Below are positions 51,720-61,002 of a DNA stretch of 64,000 nucleotides, in pieces. The notes under the pieces were generated by a model. That model did not search any database. It was not told the DNA's origin and saw only the letters and a program-made list of their open reading frames with translations. This stretch comes from Pelomonas parva (lineage in GTDB: Bacteria > Pseudomonadota > Gammaproteobacteria > Burkholderiales > Burkholderiaceae_C), in NCBI RefSeq assembly GCF_043555835.1, contig NZ_JBIGHV010000009.1, positions 1-64,000 of the forward strand, in the 5' to 3' direction. Numbering within the stretch: position 1 is the first letter of the stretch; every line of letters starts with the position of its first letter. A program made the position numbers and the translations under genes.

Positions 51720-53975
51720 TCAGCCCAGGCTCTCGGTCGAGCCGTCCTTGAAGTTGACCTGCGTTCCCGACACCGTGCCGACCTCGACATCGCCGGCCTT
51801 GATCGAACCGGTGGTCTTGCCGTCGCTGCCGCGCGTGAGGGTCGCGGCGACGGCCAGGCCGTTGCGGCTGGCGGTGATGGTCAGCGGTCCATCCAGCTCG
51901 CCAGCAGTCAGCTTGGCGGCGACGCTGACCTTGCGCTCGGTCGTGCCACTGGTGAACTGCTGGGTGAGGGTCAGGCTGGTGACGTCCTTGCCCGCCTCGG
52001 CCCGCTCGGCGCCGACGGCCAGCTGCACGACCAGGCCGCCCTTGGTCGTGACCTTGCCGGCCAGCGACAGCGTGACGGCATCCAGGTCGCCGACGGCGTC
52101 GAGCTTGTTGACCTTGAGCGTCGCCTCGACGTTGGCCGAGTCGCCGCCCGTGCCGGCCACGGCGCCGGTGAACTTGGCCGTGGCAGGCGTCGGCGTGGCA
52201 GCCAGCAGCGTCGCGGTGTCACTCAGGCTGAGCGCGCCGGTCAACGTGTAGTCGCCCACCGTGGCCTTCACGCCGAGGTTGGCGACGACCGAGTTCTTGG
52301 CCTCGTCGACGGCGATCCTGGCGTCGGGCAGGAACTCCACCTTGGCCGTCTTGCCGCCCATGGTGCGCACCAGGCCGCCGGCGATGGTGGCATCGGCGAT
52401 GACGCCGCTGGTCAGTTCGGCGAGCGAGGCGGTGACGGTCAGGTCGAGGTCCTGCTTGTCGGTTGCCAGCGTGCGCATGCCATAGGGCATCAGGCCCTTG
52501 AACGAGGCCTTGGCCTTGGTCGCGGCCTGGGCCGTGGCCGGCTCGGTGATCTCGAAGTGGAAGACGCCGTCCTGCTCGCTGCCGAAGGGCAGGTTGGTCA
52601 CGTCGCCCTCGGCGAAAGTGCCGTTGGTGGAGGTCTGGGCGAGCGCGTCCCAATTGAAGTCATTGGCATTGGCCGCCCGCGTGAAGACGACGCGGAAGCG
52701 GCTCCACTCCTGCGGCTTCTCGGCATTGCGGCCCTGGGTGCGGGCGTAGTTGCAGACGACGCGGGTGGTCTGCGCCGGCTCGGCGGTGTCGCTGAAGCAG
52801 TCCATGCCGGGGCGGTGGCCCTTGGCGACGTAGCGCTTGGTCCAGCCGACGGCCGTGGGCGCGCGCGACACCATGCCGGCCGTGTCGCCCTGCACGAGCG
52901 ACCACATGAAGGTGCCGCCCATGCTGAGCAACTCGTAGTGCTCCATGGCCAGGCGGGTGCTGTCGTTGATGGCGGTCACCGCGTCGGCAAGCGCCTTGCC
53001 GGTGGCGCGCAGCTGGCCGTCGGCGATGCTGGCCGACACGCGCACATCGGCGATGACGTCGCGCGCCGCCTTGATGCCCGTGGTGTTGCCGTCCGGCGCC
53101 TTGGGCGTGGTATTGAGGGTAACGAGCTTGGCGATGGCCTCGGCCTCGATGACGGCGGCGACATCGGGCTTGGCGAAGGTCTTGGCCGCAGCGGCCAGCA
53201 TGTCGCCGTAGTTCGTGGCCAGCTTGGCCACGTCGACCTTGCCGACGGCCGTACCGCCCGTGCCCTTGCCGTCGAGCTTGCCGTCGGCGCCGAAGTCCTT
53301 GGCCAGCGCGGCGGCGGCCTCGTGCGCGGGCACGCCGGTGTCGCCGCTGCCGGCGAGCACGGCCAGCACCAGTGCGTAGCGGCCGGCCTCGCTGTTGTCG
53401 GTGTTGGCCGTGGCGTCCTTGATCAGCACCGGCGGGGTCAGCGCGTCGGCCAGGCCGAAGGCGGCGGCGACGGTCTTGTTCGCGGCGCCGATGGTGGCAT
53501 CCGTCGCGGCAGCGATGCCGCCCGTGGCGGCGGCCAACTGCTGCCTGGCGGCCTCGGTCAGCGGCGTGACGCCGACCAGCGCCGTACCGCCGGGCGCCAC
53601 GGCCGACAGCGTCTGGCCGGCCGGGAAGTTCACATTCGCCTTGGTGTGCTCGTCGTAATAGGTGACGCCTGCGCCGCCCAGCACGCTGACGACCACGGCG
53701 CCGGTGTGGCTGCCCAGGTCGATCTTGGCCACACCGCTGGCGTCAACCGTGCCGCGAGCGACCTCGGTCGTGCCGTCGAGCCGGTAGGCCACCACCACAG
53801 TGCCGACCGAGAACTGGCCCAGCGAGGGCGTCACGGTGATGGGGTTGGAGGCCGGCTTGACCGGCGTGGGGTCAGGTGTTGCGGCGCCATCGCCGCCACC
53901 GCCGCCGCAGGCGGCCAATGCCATGGCGCTGGCGATGACCAGCGCGTGGAGTCGAATGTTCTTGGACGAAGCCAT
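51720..53975 (-). CDS. Large predicted lipoprotein, 751 residues, unrecognised family
   Basis: The product starts with a signal peptide and a lipobox (LAAC, Cys23) followed by a glycine run and a proline/threonine linker. The rest is alanine-, threonine- and valine-rich with many short beta-type segments. Residues about 55-110 resemble an Ig-like or carboxypeptidase-regulatory fold (VVAYRLDGTTEVARGTVDASG). Residues about 520-740 repeat a pattern of variable strands ending in DLDLTVTASL, VTLSLAGKV and LTLTQQF. Two cysteines (MDCFSD and RVVCNY) may form a disulfide. It is probably exposed at the outer membrane. A single-gene terminator follows. Function unknown. Confidence 0.75.
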   Translation of the reverse strand: MASSKNIRLHALVIASAMALAACGGGGGDGAATPDPTPVKPASNPITVTPSLGQFSVGTVVVAYRLDGTTEVARGTVDASGVAKIDLGSHTGAVVVSVLGGAGVTYYDEHTKANVNFPAGQTLSAVAPGGTALVGVTPLTEAARQQLAAATGGIAAATDATIGAANKTVAAAFGLADALTPPVLIKDATANTDNSEAGRYALVLAVLAGSGDTGVPAHEAAAALAKDFGADGKLDGKGTGGTAVGKVDVAKLATNYGDMLAAAAKTFAKPDVAAVIEAEAIAKLVTLNTTPKAPDGNTTGIKAARDVIADVRVSASIADGQLRATGKALADAVTAINDSTRLAMEHYELLSMGGTFMWSLVQGDTAGMVSRAPTAVGWTKRYVAKGHRPGMDCFSDTAEPAQTTRVVCNYARTQGRNAEKPQEWSRFRVVFTRAANANDFNWDALAQTSTNGTFAEGDVTNLPFGSEQDGVFHFEITEPATAQAATKAKASFKGLMPYGMRTLATDKQDLDLTVTASLAELTSGVIADATIAGGLVRTMGGKTAKVEFLPDARIAVDEAKNSVVANLGVKATVGDYTLTGALSLSDTATLLAATPTPATAKFTGAVAGTGGDSANVEATLKVNKLDAVGDLDAVTLSLAGKVTTKGGLVVQLAVGAERAEAGKDVTSLTLTQQFTSGTTERKVSVAAKLTAGELDGPLTITASRNGLAVAATLTRGSDGKTTGSIKAGDVEVGTVSGTQVNFKDGSTESLG

Positions 53976-54441
53976 GTTGTGTTCCCTCTCTTGGACGCTC
54001 CTGCGGTCTGGAGCCCGGCGTTGAACGCCACCCCCCGCAGAACGCCGGCGAGTCTAGGGATGGGCATTCGGCGCACTTCCGACGTGGTCGCGGCAGTTGT
54101 GAAAAAGGTCCGCAGCACACCGCAACGCCCATTCCGAATGTGGCGGCGAGGCAATGGATCTCTGCGCCGCTCACTCAGAAGTGAGCGGGCATGGTGGGCA
54201 AGCCATGCAAAGTTGATTCGCGCCACCAGGGGCGAGCAACGCGCTGAAGAACGGGGTTGGCCGTGTCGTCACGATGCCAAGCAGCGCCGGCCGGGCGCGG
54301 CGCGGGACTACCCGTTGTTGACGGACCCGCCTGACGGCACTATCTGGCTGACATGGCACCTACCCACGCGACCACCGAGCCGATCCGCTTGCTTCGAGCG
54401 CTGGGCGGCCGCCGCGGAGGCCATCAGGGGAAGACGCCCCA
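53976..54441. other. Intergenic region upstream of the large lipoprotein gene
   Basis: Between the lipoprotein start (right boundary of that gene on the minus strand) and the small gene at 54442 there are 466 bases with no convincing reading frame in any strand. The first 60 bases should hold the lipoprotein ribosome site and promoter. I see short inverted matches (CATTCGG near 54066 and CCGAATG near 54135) but nothing I can name. Confidence 0.5.
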
Positions 54442-54921
54442 TCACCGCCGGCCGGAGGGCCGCTCGTACCAGCCCGTGGGTGTGATGTAGGCCACGAGCT
54501 GCTCGCCGATGGCGATGCGCCAGGCCCACCTTGCGGGGCTGGCGTCGAAGGAGAACCGCGCAGCGCCCAAGGTCACCCCCGGGTGCCGGGCGCGCACCCC
54601 GTCGATCAGCCGCTGCGGCGGCGCGCTGAAGTACGTTGCCTGCGGCCACGCCGCCAGGTCGCGCGGCCCGGCGCCGAAGGCGCTGACCTGGGCCACGCGC
54701 CCGCCCAGGTCCACACGCACATAGCCGCAGGCGTGCTCGCCTTGCAGCAAGGGCACCAGCCAGAACGCGGGCGCGCCGCCCTCATCGCTGGCCAGCAGCG
54801 GCGCACCGGCCTGCGCGTCGTGCAGGCCGGACATGGCCGGGTCGCCCATGACGGGCGGCGCTTGCACCGCCTGCAGGGCAGCCTGGCGGATGGGCTCAGC
54901 AGTCGATGTTGGCGTAGACAT
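54442..54921 (-). CDS. Unrecognised small protein coupled to the C39-like peptidase
   Basis: A 159-residue soluble protein without signal peptide. The second half alternates strands and turns (YVRVDLGGRVAQVSAFGAG, TLGAARFSFDASPARWAWRIAIGEQLVAYITPTGWYERP), like a small beta-sheet domain. Its start lies 26 bases inside the end of the peptidase gene, which suggests translational coupling and a partner role such as inhibitor, chaperone or substrate. I do not recognise the family. Confidence 0.6.
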   Translation of the reverse strand: MSTPTSTAEPIRQAALQAVQAPPVMGDPAMSGLHDAQAGAPLLASDEGGAPAFWLVPLLQGEHACGYVRVDLGGRVAQVSAFGAGPRDLAAWPQATYFSAPPQRLIDGVRARHPGVTLGAARFSFDASPARWAWRIAIGEQLVAYITPTGWYERPSGRR

Positions 54922-56101
54922 AGTTGGTGTGCGTCACCGAGTCCCAGTCTTCCCAGGTGATGGCGCCGCCCTGGGCGTAGTCGGCATTCCAGGGCCAGGG
55001 GTCGTAGATGTAGAGCTTCTTGTCGGTGGTGGTGCCGGCCAGAGACCAGCGCGCATGCGAGTAGCCGGCGCAGGCGCGCGCATGGCCGGAGATGCCGCTC
55101 TTGAACGGCCGCTGCAGGTTGATCTGGTCGCGGGCCTTCTCCCAGGTGGCGTCCTCGTCGTAGCTGGACGCCAGGTGGTTGCAGGTCAGCGCCCGGTAGC
55201 CGGCACTGACATCGCGCGGGCAGCCGTCACCGGCGGTGTAGCCCAGGGCCGGGGCGATCTGGTCCTGCGTGTAGTAGTAACGGTAGAAGCACAGGATCAT
55301 CTGGGCGGTGGCCACGGAGCAGTAGTCGTTGACCTGCTGCGCGTGCAGCGCAAAGCAGTGGTGCGAGCGCGCATGCGTGTGGCTGTAATGGTCGCAGAAC
55401 GACAGCAGGCGGGTGGTGTTCTGCGTCAGCGTCCACTTGAGCTTGGCGAGCACCGGCGTGAGCGTGCGGGCCGCCGTGATCTCCTTGCGCAGCGCGGGCT
55501 TGATGCTGACGCGGTCGGCCTCGATCTTCTTGAAGCGGGCGACGCGCTGCTTGCGCTGCACGTCGGGAATGGCGTCGTAGACCGACCAGGCGTAGAAGCC
55601 CTCGCGGTCGTCGTCCTTGCGCTCGGGCACGCGGGCGAAGGAGGCCACGTCGTAGATGGCGCGGGCTGCTCCCTGCGGCCCGTCCATCTCGAACATCACG
55701 CCCAGCTTGGGGTAGCTGTAGCAGACCAGCTTGGGCTCGGCGATCTTGGCGCCCCTGAACTCGCGCTTGACCAGCGGCGTGAGCTTCTTAACTGCGGCCT
55801 CGAAGCTCCAGGGCCGCGCGCCAATCTCGGACGACACGACACCGGCGCCCAGCACCTGGCTGGCCGCCACGCGCACGTTGCCGAACACCTCGCCCGTCTT
55901 GCCGACCTCGAAGTCGTAGAACAGCGGCTGTCCGTTGATGTCGTGGATGACCAGCGGCGTCTTGCGGACGGTGCCGGCCGTCCAGTCCCGCAGCACGGGA
56001 ATGCCAGCGGTGGCGTTCTTCAGCACGCCGACGAGGGCGTGTTCGACCAGCTCCTCGCGGGCGATCATGAGCTGGGCTTCGGGGTAGCGACTTGTGGCCA
56101 T
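54896..56101 (-). CDS. C39-like papain-fold cysteine peptidase
   Basis: A 401-residue protein. The C-terminal half (about 245-400) has the C39-like peptidase pattern: nucleophile Cys261 in NDYCSVATAQMILCFYRYYY, His340 in SGISGHARACAGYS and Asp367 in LYIYDPWPW. The N-terminal 230 residues form an unrecognised domain rich in beta strands and may act as a prodomain or targeting module. No signal peptide or Gly-Gly leader transporter domain is present, so this is not a typical bacteriocin exporter. It overlaps the small downstream gene by 26 bases. The substrate is unknown. Confidence 0.72.
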   Translation of the reverse strand: MATSRYPEAQLMIAREELVEHALVGVLKNATAGIPVLRDWTAGTVRKTPLVIHDINGQPLFYDFEVGKTGEVFGNVRVAASQVLGAGVVSSEIGARPWSFEAAVKKLTPLVKREFRGAKIAEPKLVCYSYPKLGVMFEMDGPQGAARAIYDVASFARVPERKDDDREGFYAWSVYDAIPDVQRKQRVARFKKIEADRVSIKPALRKEITAARTLTPVLAKLKWTLTQNTTRLLSFCDHYSHTHARSHHCFALHAQQVNDYCSVATAQMILCFYRYYYTQDQIAPALGYTAGDGCPRDVSAGYRALTCNHLASSYDEDATWEKARDQINLQRPFKSGISGHARACAGYSHARWSLAGTTTDKKLYIYDPWPWNADYAQGGAITWEDWDSVTHTNYVYANIDC

Positions 56102-56413
56102 GCGATGTCTCCGTGAGCCCTTGCCGGGCCATGTTGGGACTCAGGACACTAGGCGGTGGCGCGCGGGATTCATAGCCCCAAGTCTGCGAGTCGTCCTGCA
56201 GACGGATGACGGCGGCAAGCGCCTGCCAGGTCATCGCGTCCAGCGCATCGACGGAACGGATGCTCATCGTCCGCCACCCCCATCCGGTCGTCGATTCACG
56301 ACCCGTCGCCGAGCTTTTCGTGCGGTTTGAGCAACCGTTTCGCCCAGCCATGCTGCGCTTGCTACCCTTCCGGCCGATCACGACCCAAGTCGTGGCGAGG
56401 CAGGGAGAGGCTG
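56102..56413. other. Divergent intergenic region
   Basis: The 312 bases between the C39-like peptidase gene and the membrane-protein gene must carry promoters in both directions. A purine-rich GGGAGAGG site lies just before ATG 56414. No gene, repeat or clear -10/-35 pair is visible. Confidence 0.4.
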
Positions 56414-57385
56414 ATGATTGTTCCGAGCTACTGGGCCGAGGCCCGCACCACCGCGCGAGCGAAAGGCCGTGACATCACGCTGCGGCGCTTTGGCTGGTCC
56501 GACACCAGCGCCGCGGACGCGCAAGCCCAGGCCGAGTTGCGCGTGGCCGATGCGGCACAGCGGGCGGCCAGCGGCGAGACCGTGCCGCGCCGTGACCTGA
56601 AGCTGCCCTACAACGGCGCCCAGGGCCTGCCCATCCGCGAAGAGGTGCTGGCCCGCCACGGCGAGGCCGTCATCACGCGCAATGCCTACGGCGCGCGCTG
56701 CCTGAACGTGCCGAACCTGCTGATCGCCGATGTGGACTTCGGGACCAAGCTGCCCGCAGCACTCCGGGTAGGCCTGCAACTGCTGCTCGTCTGCGTGAGC
56801 GTGGCGGTTCTCCTCGCGCTCGGTGTCGGGGTGGTGGGCATCATCGGCGCCATCGGCAGCTACTTGCTGGGCAGCGTGCTCACTCATGGGCTTGCCAAGC
56901 GCCGGAGCCACACCAGCGAGAAGGGCGCGCAGCAACGCATCAAGGATTTCATGGCCAGCCACACCGACTGGCGTCTGCGCATCTACCGCACACCGGCAGG
57001 CCTGCGGCTCATCGCCACGCATGCGCACATGGCGGCCGACGCGGCACAGACCCGCGAATTCTTCGATGCCGTCGGCACCGATCCGATCTACGCCCGCATG
57101 TGCCTGAACCAGCACTGCTTCCGCGCCCGCCTGACCGCCAAGCCTTGGCGCATCGGCATCCCTGGCCGTCTCAAACCGCGCCCTGGCGTCTGGCCCATTC
57201 GCCCGGAGCGCCTGCCGGAGCGCGAAGCCTGGATGCAGCGCTACGAACGGGAAGCCGAGGCCTATGCCGCCTGCCGGTATTTGCAGACGCTGGGCAATGG
57301 CCGGGAAGATCCCGACCTGCTGGCCCTCGTCGCGCTGCACGATGCGCAGTCGAAGGCGCTGGACGACAGCCGGCCATTGGCTTGA
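56414..57385 (+). CDS. Conserved-looking membrane protein, unrecognised family
   Basis: A 323-residue protein with a cytoplasmic N-terminal part (about 1-118), two closely spaced membrane helices around 119-160 (VGLQLLLVCVSVAVLLALGV and VGIIGAIGSYLLGSVLTHGL), and a C-terminal domain with basic and aromatic character (IRPERLPEREAWMQRYEREAEAY). The N-terminal segments YWAEARTTARAKGRDITLRRFGWSD and KLPYNGAQGLPIREEVLARHG look constrained. No catalytic motif is evident. A good ribosome site supports ATG 56414. It diverges from the peptidase pair. Confidence 0.65.
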   Translation: MIVPSYWAEARTTARAKGRDITLRRFGWSDTSAADAQAQAELRVADAAQRAASGETVPRRDLKLPYNGAQGLPIREEVLARHGEAVITRNAYGARCLNVPNLLIADVDFGTKLPAALRVGLQLLLVCVSVAVLLALGVGVVGIIGAIGSYLLGSVLTHGLAKRRSHTSEKGAQQRIKDFMASHTDWRLRIYRTPAGLRLIATHAHMAADAAQTREFFDAVGTDPIYARMCLNQHCFRARLTAKPWRIGIPGRLKPRPGVWPIRPERLPEREAWMQRYEREAEAYAACRYLQTLGNGREDPDLLALVALHDAQSKALDDSRPLA

Positions 57386-57429
57386 AGCATCCGCAGCTCG
57401 CCATTTCGCCGTCCGCACCCACAAGTCAG

Positions 57430-57702
57430 GTGGCCGCTCAGCAATCGTCCTGGTCGTGGGCGTCCCGTTACTGGTTGCCTGGACTTCATCGCTTCCGCCC
57501 CGGTAGGCGTGCGATCTTGGCTGCCCTCGGAGCATTGGCATTCGCCATCTGGCTGTGTATGCCGCCGCAAGGGCTTTGGCGCTGTGTCGTCACCGAGGAC
57601 GAGAGCAGGCCCGACCAAACGGATTCCATCACGCAAACGTTCTTCTGGACCGACCCGCGTCCTCATCCGGGCACGACATGGAGTGCCGGACCTCGGCGTT
57701 GA
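57430..57702 (+). CDS. Possible small membrane protein
   Basis: A 90-residue open frame beginning at GTG contains one likely membrane helix (ILAALGALAFAIWLCM) followed by a polar tail (VVTEDESRPDQTDSITQTFF). No good ribosome binding site precedes it, and the first part may not be coding. It lies 44 bases after the membrane-protein gene and could be co-transcribed. Alternative: non-coding sequence. Confidence 0.3.
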   Translation: MAAQQSSWSWASRYWLPGLHRFRPGRRAILAALGALAFAIWLCMPPQGLWRCVVTEDESRPDQTDSITQTFFWTDPRPHPGTTWSAGPRR

Positions 57703-57707
57703 AGCTC

Positions 57708-58988
57708 TCACTCCTCCCAGCGGAACCGCCACACCGCCACCAGCGCAAACACGGCGCTGAAGCCCAGCATCACCGCGCTCGGCAGCAGCGCGTCGGCGAA
57801 GCCCAGCCCGCGCCAGGTCATCGCGTCCAGCGCGTCGATGGCCCAGCGTGTCGGCACGGCCAGCGACACGGTCTGCAGCCACTCGGGGAAGATGAAGGCC
57901 GGCACCCAGGCGCCGCCCAGCATGACCATCAAGAGCGTCGCCAGGATGGCCAGGCCGCGCGTGGCTTCCGGGGTGCGGCCTAACGCGGCGACCAGCAGGC
58001 CGAAGCTGGCCGTTAGCAGCGAGAAGCAGACCAGCACGAGTGCGAAGCCCGGCCAGCTGCCCAGCACGCGCACGCCGAAGGCGGCGATGGCCACGGCGTA
58101 GATGACGGCGAAGACGATCAGCGAGATCAGCGTGCTGGCGACGATGCGGCTGCCCAGCAGCTGGGCGCGCGACAGCGGCGCCGCGCGCAGCCGCTTCCAC
58201 AGGCCCAGGCGGCGCATCAGCAGCAGGCCTGCGGCCATGTCGACACTGGCCATCAGGATGAACTGCACGCCCATGCCGGCGAAGGAATGGGCGTAGCTGT
58301 TGTAGGCCACGGGCGCGGCGTTGGCAGTGGACTGCACGGCCTCGATCTCGCGCGTCGTGTAGGGCATGGACAGGCCGCCGCCCTCGGGCGCTGAAGCCGC
58401 TGCAGCGGGCTCATGGCGCTGCACGCTGCCGATGGCGTCGAACATCCGCGTCAGGTCGGCACGCTGCGCATCGGGCATGCTGGCCGCGCCGCTGACCTGG
58501 CGCTGCATGTCGGCCAGGCCGGCCGGGCTCAGCGTCGAGCGGCTGACCTCCTGCATCAGGGTCTGCGCCAGCAGCCCGCGCACGACGGCCAGCACCGTGG
58601 CCTGCGAGGGGTCGTAGTGCAGCACGATCTCGGGCTTGGCGGCGCCGCCGAACATCGCGCCACCGGCCTGATCGCCCAGGCCCTTGGGCAGCACGGCCAC
58701 GGCGCGCAGCTTGCCCGCGCGCACCTGGGCCAGCGCGTCGGCCTCGTCGGTGACGGTGGTCTTCAGCGAGGCCTCGGCCTGCAGCGCCGCGACGACGCGT
58801 TGCGACAGCGCGCTGCCGTCCAGGTCGACCACGCCGACGGCGATGCCGGCCATCTTGGTGTTGCTGCCGAACAGGCTGCCGAAGAACGCGGCAATGAGGA
58901 TGGGCGCGACGATGCTGAGCAGCACGGCGCGGCGGTTGGAGAAGTGCAGCTTCAGTTCTGCACGGACGAGGGCGAGCAAGGCTTGCAT
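57708..58988 (-). CDS. ABC-2 type transporter permease
   Basis: A 426-residue membrane protein with one N-terminal helix (AVLLSIVAPILIAAFFGSLFG), a large extracytoplasmic domain of about 200 residues and five C-terminal helices (GVQFILMASVDMAAGLLLMRRLG onward). This is the ABC2_membrane_3 layout of YhhJ/YbhR-like exporters. It pairs with the ATPase gene 11 bases upstream. The exported compound is unknown. ATG 58988 is chosen; the alternative is a TTG five codons earlier. Confidence 0.92.
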   Translation of the reverse strand: MQALLALVRAELKLHFSNRRAVLLSIVAPILIAAFFGSLFGSNTKMAGIAVGVVDLDGSALSQRVVAALQAEASLKTTVTDEADALAQVRAGKLRAVAVLPKGLGDQAGGAMFGGAAKPEIVLHYDPSQATVLAVVRGLLAQTLMQEVSRSTLSPAGLADMQRQVSGAASMPDAQRADLTRMFDAIGSVQRHEPAAAASAPEGGGLSMPYTTREIEAVQSTANAAPVAYNSYAHSFAGMGVQFILMASVDMAAGLLLMRRLGLWKRLRAAPLSRAQLLGSRIVASTLISLIVFAVIYAVAIAAFGVRVLGSWPGFALVLVCFSLLTASFGLLVAALGRTPEATRGLAILATLLMVMLGGAWVPAFIFPEWLQTVSLAVPTRWAIDALDAMTWRGLGFADALLPSAVMLGFSAVFALVAVWRFRWEE

Positions 58989-58999
58989 GTCGGATGTCC

Positions 59000-59929
59000 T
59001 CAATCGCGCAGGGCGCGGCCGGTCAGTTGCAGGAAGACGTCTTCAAGCGTGGCCCGCGCCGTGGCGAGGCCGCGCACCTTGACGCCGCGCTCGGCCAGCG
59101 CGGCGAGCAGCGGGCCGGTGTCGCGGCCGATGTCGGTCATGCGCGCGTCCAGCCGCTGGCCCACGCGCTGCACGCCGGGCAAGCCCGCCAGCGCCGCGTC
59201 GTCCGGCTCGCCGTCGAGTTCGACCTGCAGCGTCTGCGCCGCCGGCAGCAGCGCGAACAGTTGGGCCTGCGTGCCGCTGGCCACCACGCGGCCGTGGTCG
59301 ACGATGACGATGCGGTCGGCCAGGCGTTCGGCCTCCTCCATGTAGTGCGTCGTGTAGATCAGCGCCTTGCCGGCCGCCTTCAACATCTCCAGGTTGTCGA
59401 AGATGGCATTGCGGCTCTGTGGGTCGACGCCGGCGGTGGGCTCGTCGAGCAGCAGCACGTCGGGGTCGTGGATCAACGCGCAGGCGATGTTCAGCCGCCG
59501 CTTCATGCCGCCGGAGAAGGTCGACGGCTTGTCCTTGGCGCGGTCGCTCAGGCCCACCATGGCCAGCACCTCGTCGGTGCGGCGCTTCAGCAGGTCCGCC
59601 GGCATGCCGTAGAGGGCGCCGAAGAGTTCGAGGTTCATGCGCGCGGGCAGTTCCTCGTACAGCGCGATGTCCTGCGGCACCAGGCCGATGCGGCGCTTGT
59701 AGCCAGCTTCATCCGACGCCAGGCTCAGGCCGCCGGACAGCGTCACCGTGCCCGCGTCGGGCACGGTCAGGCCGCTGATGATGCCCACCGTCGTCGACTT
59801 GCCGGCGCCGTTCGGGCCCAGCAGTCCCAGCACCTCGCCGGGCCGCAGCGCGAGGCTGACCTCATGCACCGCCACTCGATCCCCGTAAGCCTTGCGCAGG
59901 CCTCGGGCCGTCAGCACTTCGTCGTTCAT
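59000..59929 (-). CDS. ABC-2 exporter ATP-binding protein
   Basis: A 309-residue ATPase with Walker A GPNGAGKST, Q-loop region IGLVPQDIALYEELPA, signature STFSGGMKRRLNIA, Walker B VLLLDEPTAGVDPQ and H-loop YTTHYMEEAERLADR. A C-terminal extension of about 85 residues is like that of DrrA/CcmA-type exporters. It drives the permease encoded downstream, most likely in drug, lipid or polysaccharide export. Confidence 0.95.
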   Translation of the reverse strand: MNDEVLTARGLRKAYGDRVAVHEVSLALRPGEVLGLLGPNGAGKSTTVGIISGLTVPDAGTVTLSGGLSLASDEAGYKRRIGLVPQDIALYEELPARMNLELFGALYGMPADLLKRRTDEVLAMVGLSDRAKDKPSTFSGGMKRRLNIACALIHDPDVLLLDEPTAGVDPQSRNAIFDNLEMLKAAGKALIYTTHYMEEAERLADRIVIVDHGRVVASGTQAQLFALLPAAQTLQVELDGEPDDAALAGLPGVQRVGQRLDARMTDIGRDTGPLLAALAERGVKVRGLATARATLEDVFLQLTGRALRD

Positions 59930-60074
59930 GACTCACCTCATTCATCGAATTGGGGCGAATGCTATGGCGGCGCCGAACCGGCCTCGCCACGGCTGCGACG
60001 AATGGCAAGCCGGGTGCGCGAATCGACAGCCCGCGCGGCGAGGAGCCTGTGGCCTCCTGGGCAATACTCGCGGC

Positions 60075-60992
60075 ATGAAGGCACGCATAGGCATCATCGG
60101 CACGGGCTGGGTCGGCACCAGCGTCGCGTTTTCCACGCTGCTCGCCGGGCACGCACGTGAACTCTGGCTGTACGACCAGCGCGGCGCGGTCGCCGAGGGC
60201 GAGGCCATGGACTTGTCCGACGGCGCGGCCTTCTACCCGCGCTGCACGGTCAGCGCCGTGCCGCTGGCGCAGATGCGCGAGGCCGACATCGTCGTGCTGG
60301 CCGCCGGCCGCAACGGCAAGCCGGACGAAAGCCGGCTGGACCTGCTGCGCGACAACGCCCGCATCGCCGCCGGCATGGGCCGGGCGCTGGCCGGCTTTGG
60401 CGGCATCGTCATCGTCGTCACCAACCCGGTGGACGTGCTGACACGCGTGGTGGCGGCCGCCGCCGGCCTGCCGCCCGAGCGCGTCATCGGCACCGGCACG
60501 ATGCTGGACACGGCGCGGCTGCGCGAGCGCTTGGCCGGCCACCTGAAGGTGTCGCCCACGTCGGTGCATGCGCAGGTGGTGGGCGAGCATGGCGACTCGT
60601 CGGTGATGCTGTGGAGCGGCGCCAACGTGGGCGGCGTGCCGCTGCGCGACTGGCCCGGCTGGCCGGCGGACGAGGAGCCCACGCTGGCCGGCCACGTGCG
60701 CCGCGCGGCCTACGACGTCATCCAGCGCAAGGGCGCCACCAACCACGCCATCGGCCTGGTGACGGCCGAGCTGATCGGCTGCATCGTCAACGACGAGCGC
60801 CGGCTGCTGCCGGTCAGCCGCGTGCAGCAGGGCGCCTGCGGGCTGCGCGGCATGGCGCTGTCGCTGCCGTCGCTGGTGGGCGCGGGCGGCGCGGTGCAGG
60901 TCATGGAGCCGGCGATGGACGCGGCCGAGCGCGAAGCGCTGGCGGCATCGGCCGTCGTGCTGGAGCGGGCCTTTGCCTCGCTCGCCGGCTGA
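60075..60992 (+). CDS. L-lactate/malate dehydrogenase family, probable L-lactate dehydrogenase
   Basis: A 305-residue NAD-dependent dehydrogenase. The cofactor motif is GIIGTGWVGTSVAF, the substrate-binding arginine lies in LDTARLRERLA and the catalytic histidine in VVGEHGDSSVMLWS. The LDH-type G-G-substitution pattern favours lactate over malate, but specificity needs the loop residues (GRNGKPDESRLDL), where the glutamine expected in LDH is replaced by asparagine-glycine-lysine. It is divergent from the ABC exporter and 10 bases before the xylanase gene. Confidence 0.85.
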   Translation: MKARIGIIGTGWVGTSVAFSTLLAGHARELWLYDQRGAVAEGEAMDLSDGAAFYPRCTVSAVPLAQMREADIVVLAAGRNGKPDESRLDLLRDNARIAAGMGRALAGFGGIVIVVTNPVDVLTRVVAAAAGLPPERVIGTGTMLDTARLRERLAGHLKVSPTSVHAQVVGEHGDSSVMLWSGANVGGVPLRDWPGWPADEEPTLAGHVRRAAYDVIQRKGATNHAIGLVTAELIGCIVNDERRLLPVSRVQQGACGLRGMALSLPSLVGAGGAVQVMEPAMDAAEREALAASAVVLERAFASLAG

Positions 60993-61002
60993 GGGCGCGC
61001 GC

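Noticed and set aside
50523..54485. A 1320-codon open frame on the plus strand
   Set aside because: It runs opposite to the beta-barrel and lipoprotein genes, has the low-complexity composition of an antisense frame in GC-rich DNA, and crosses two real genes and a terminator.
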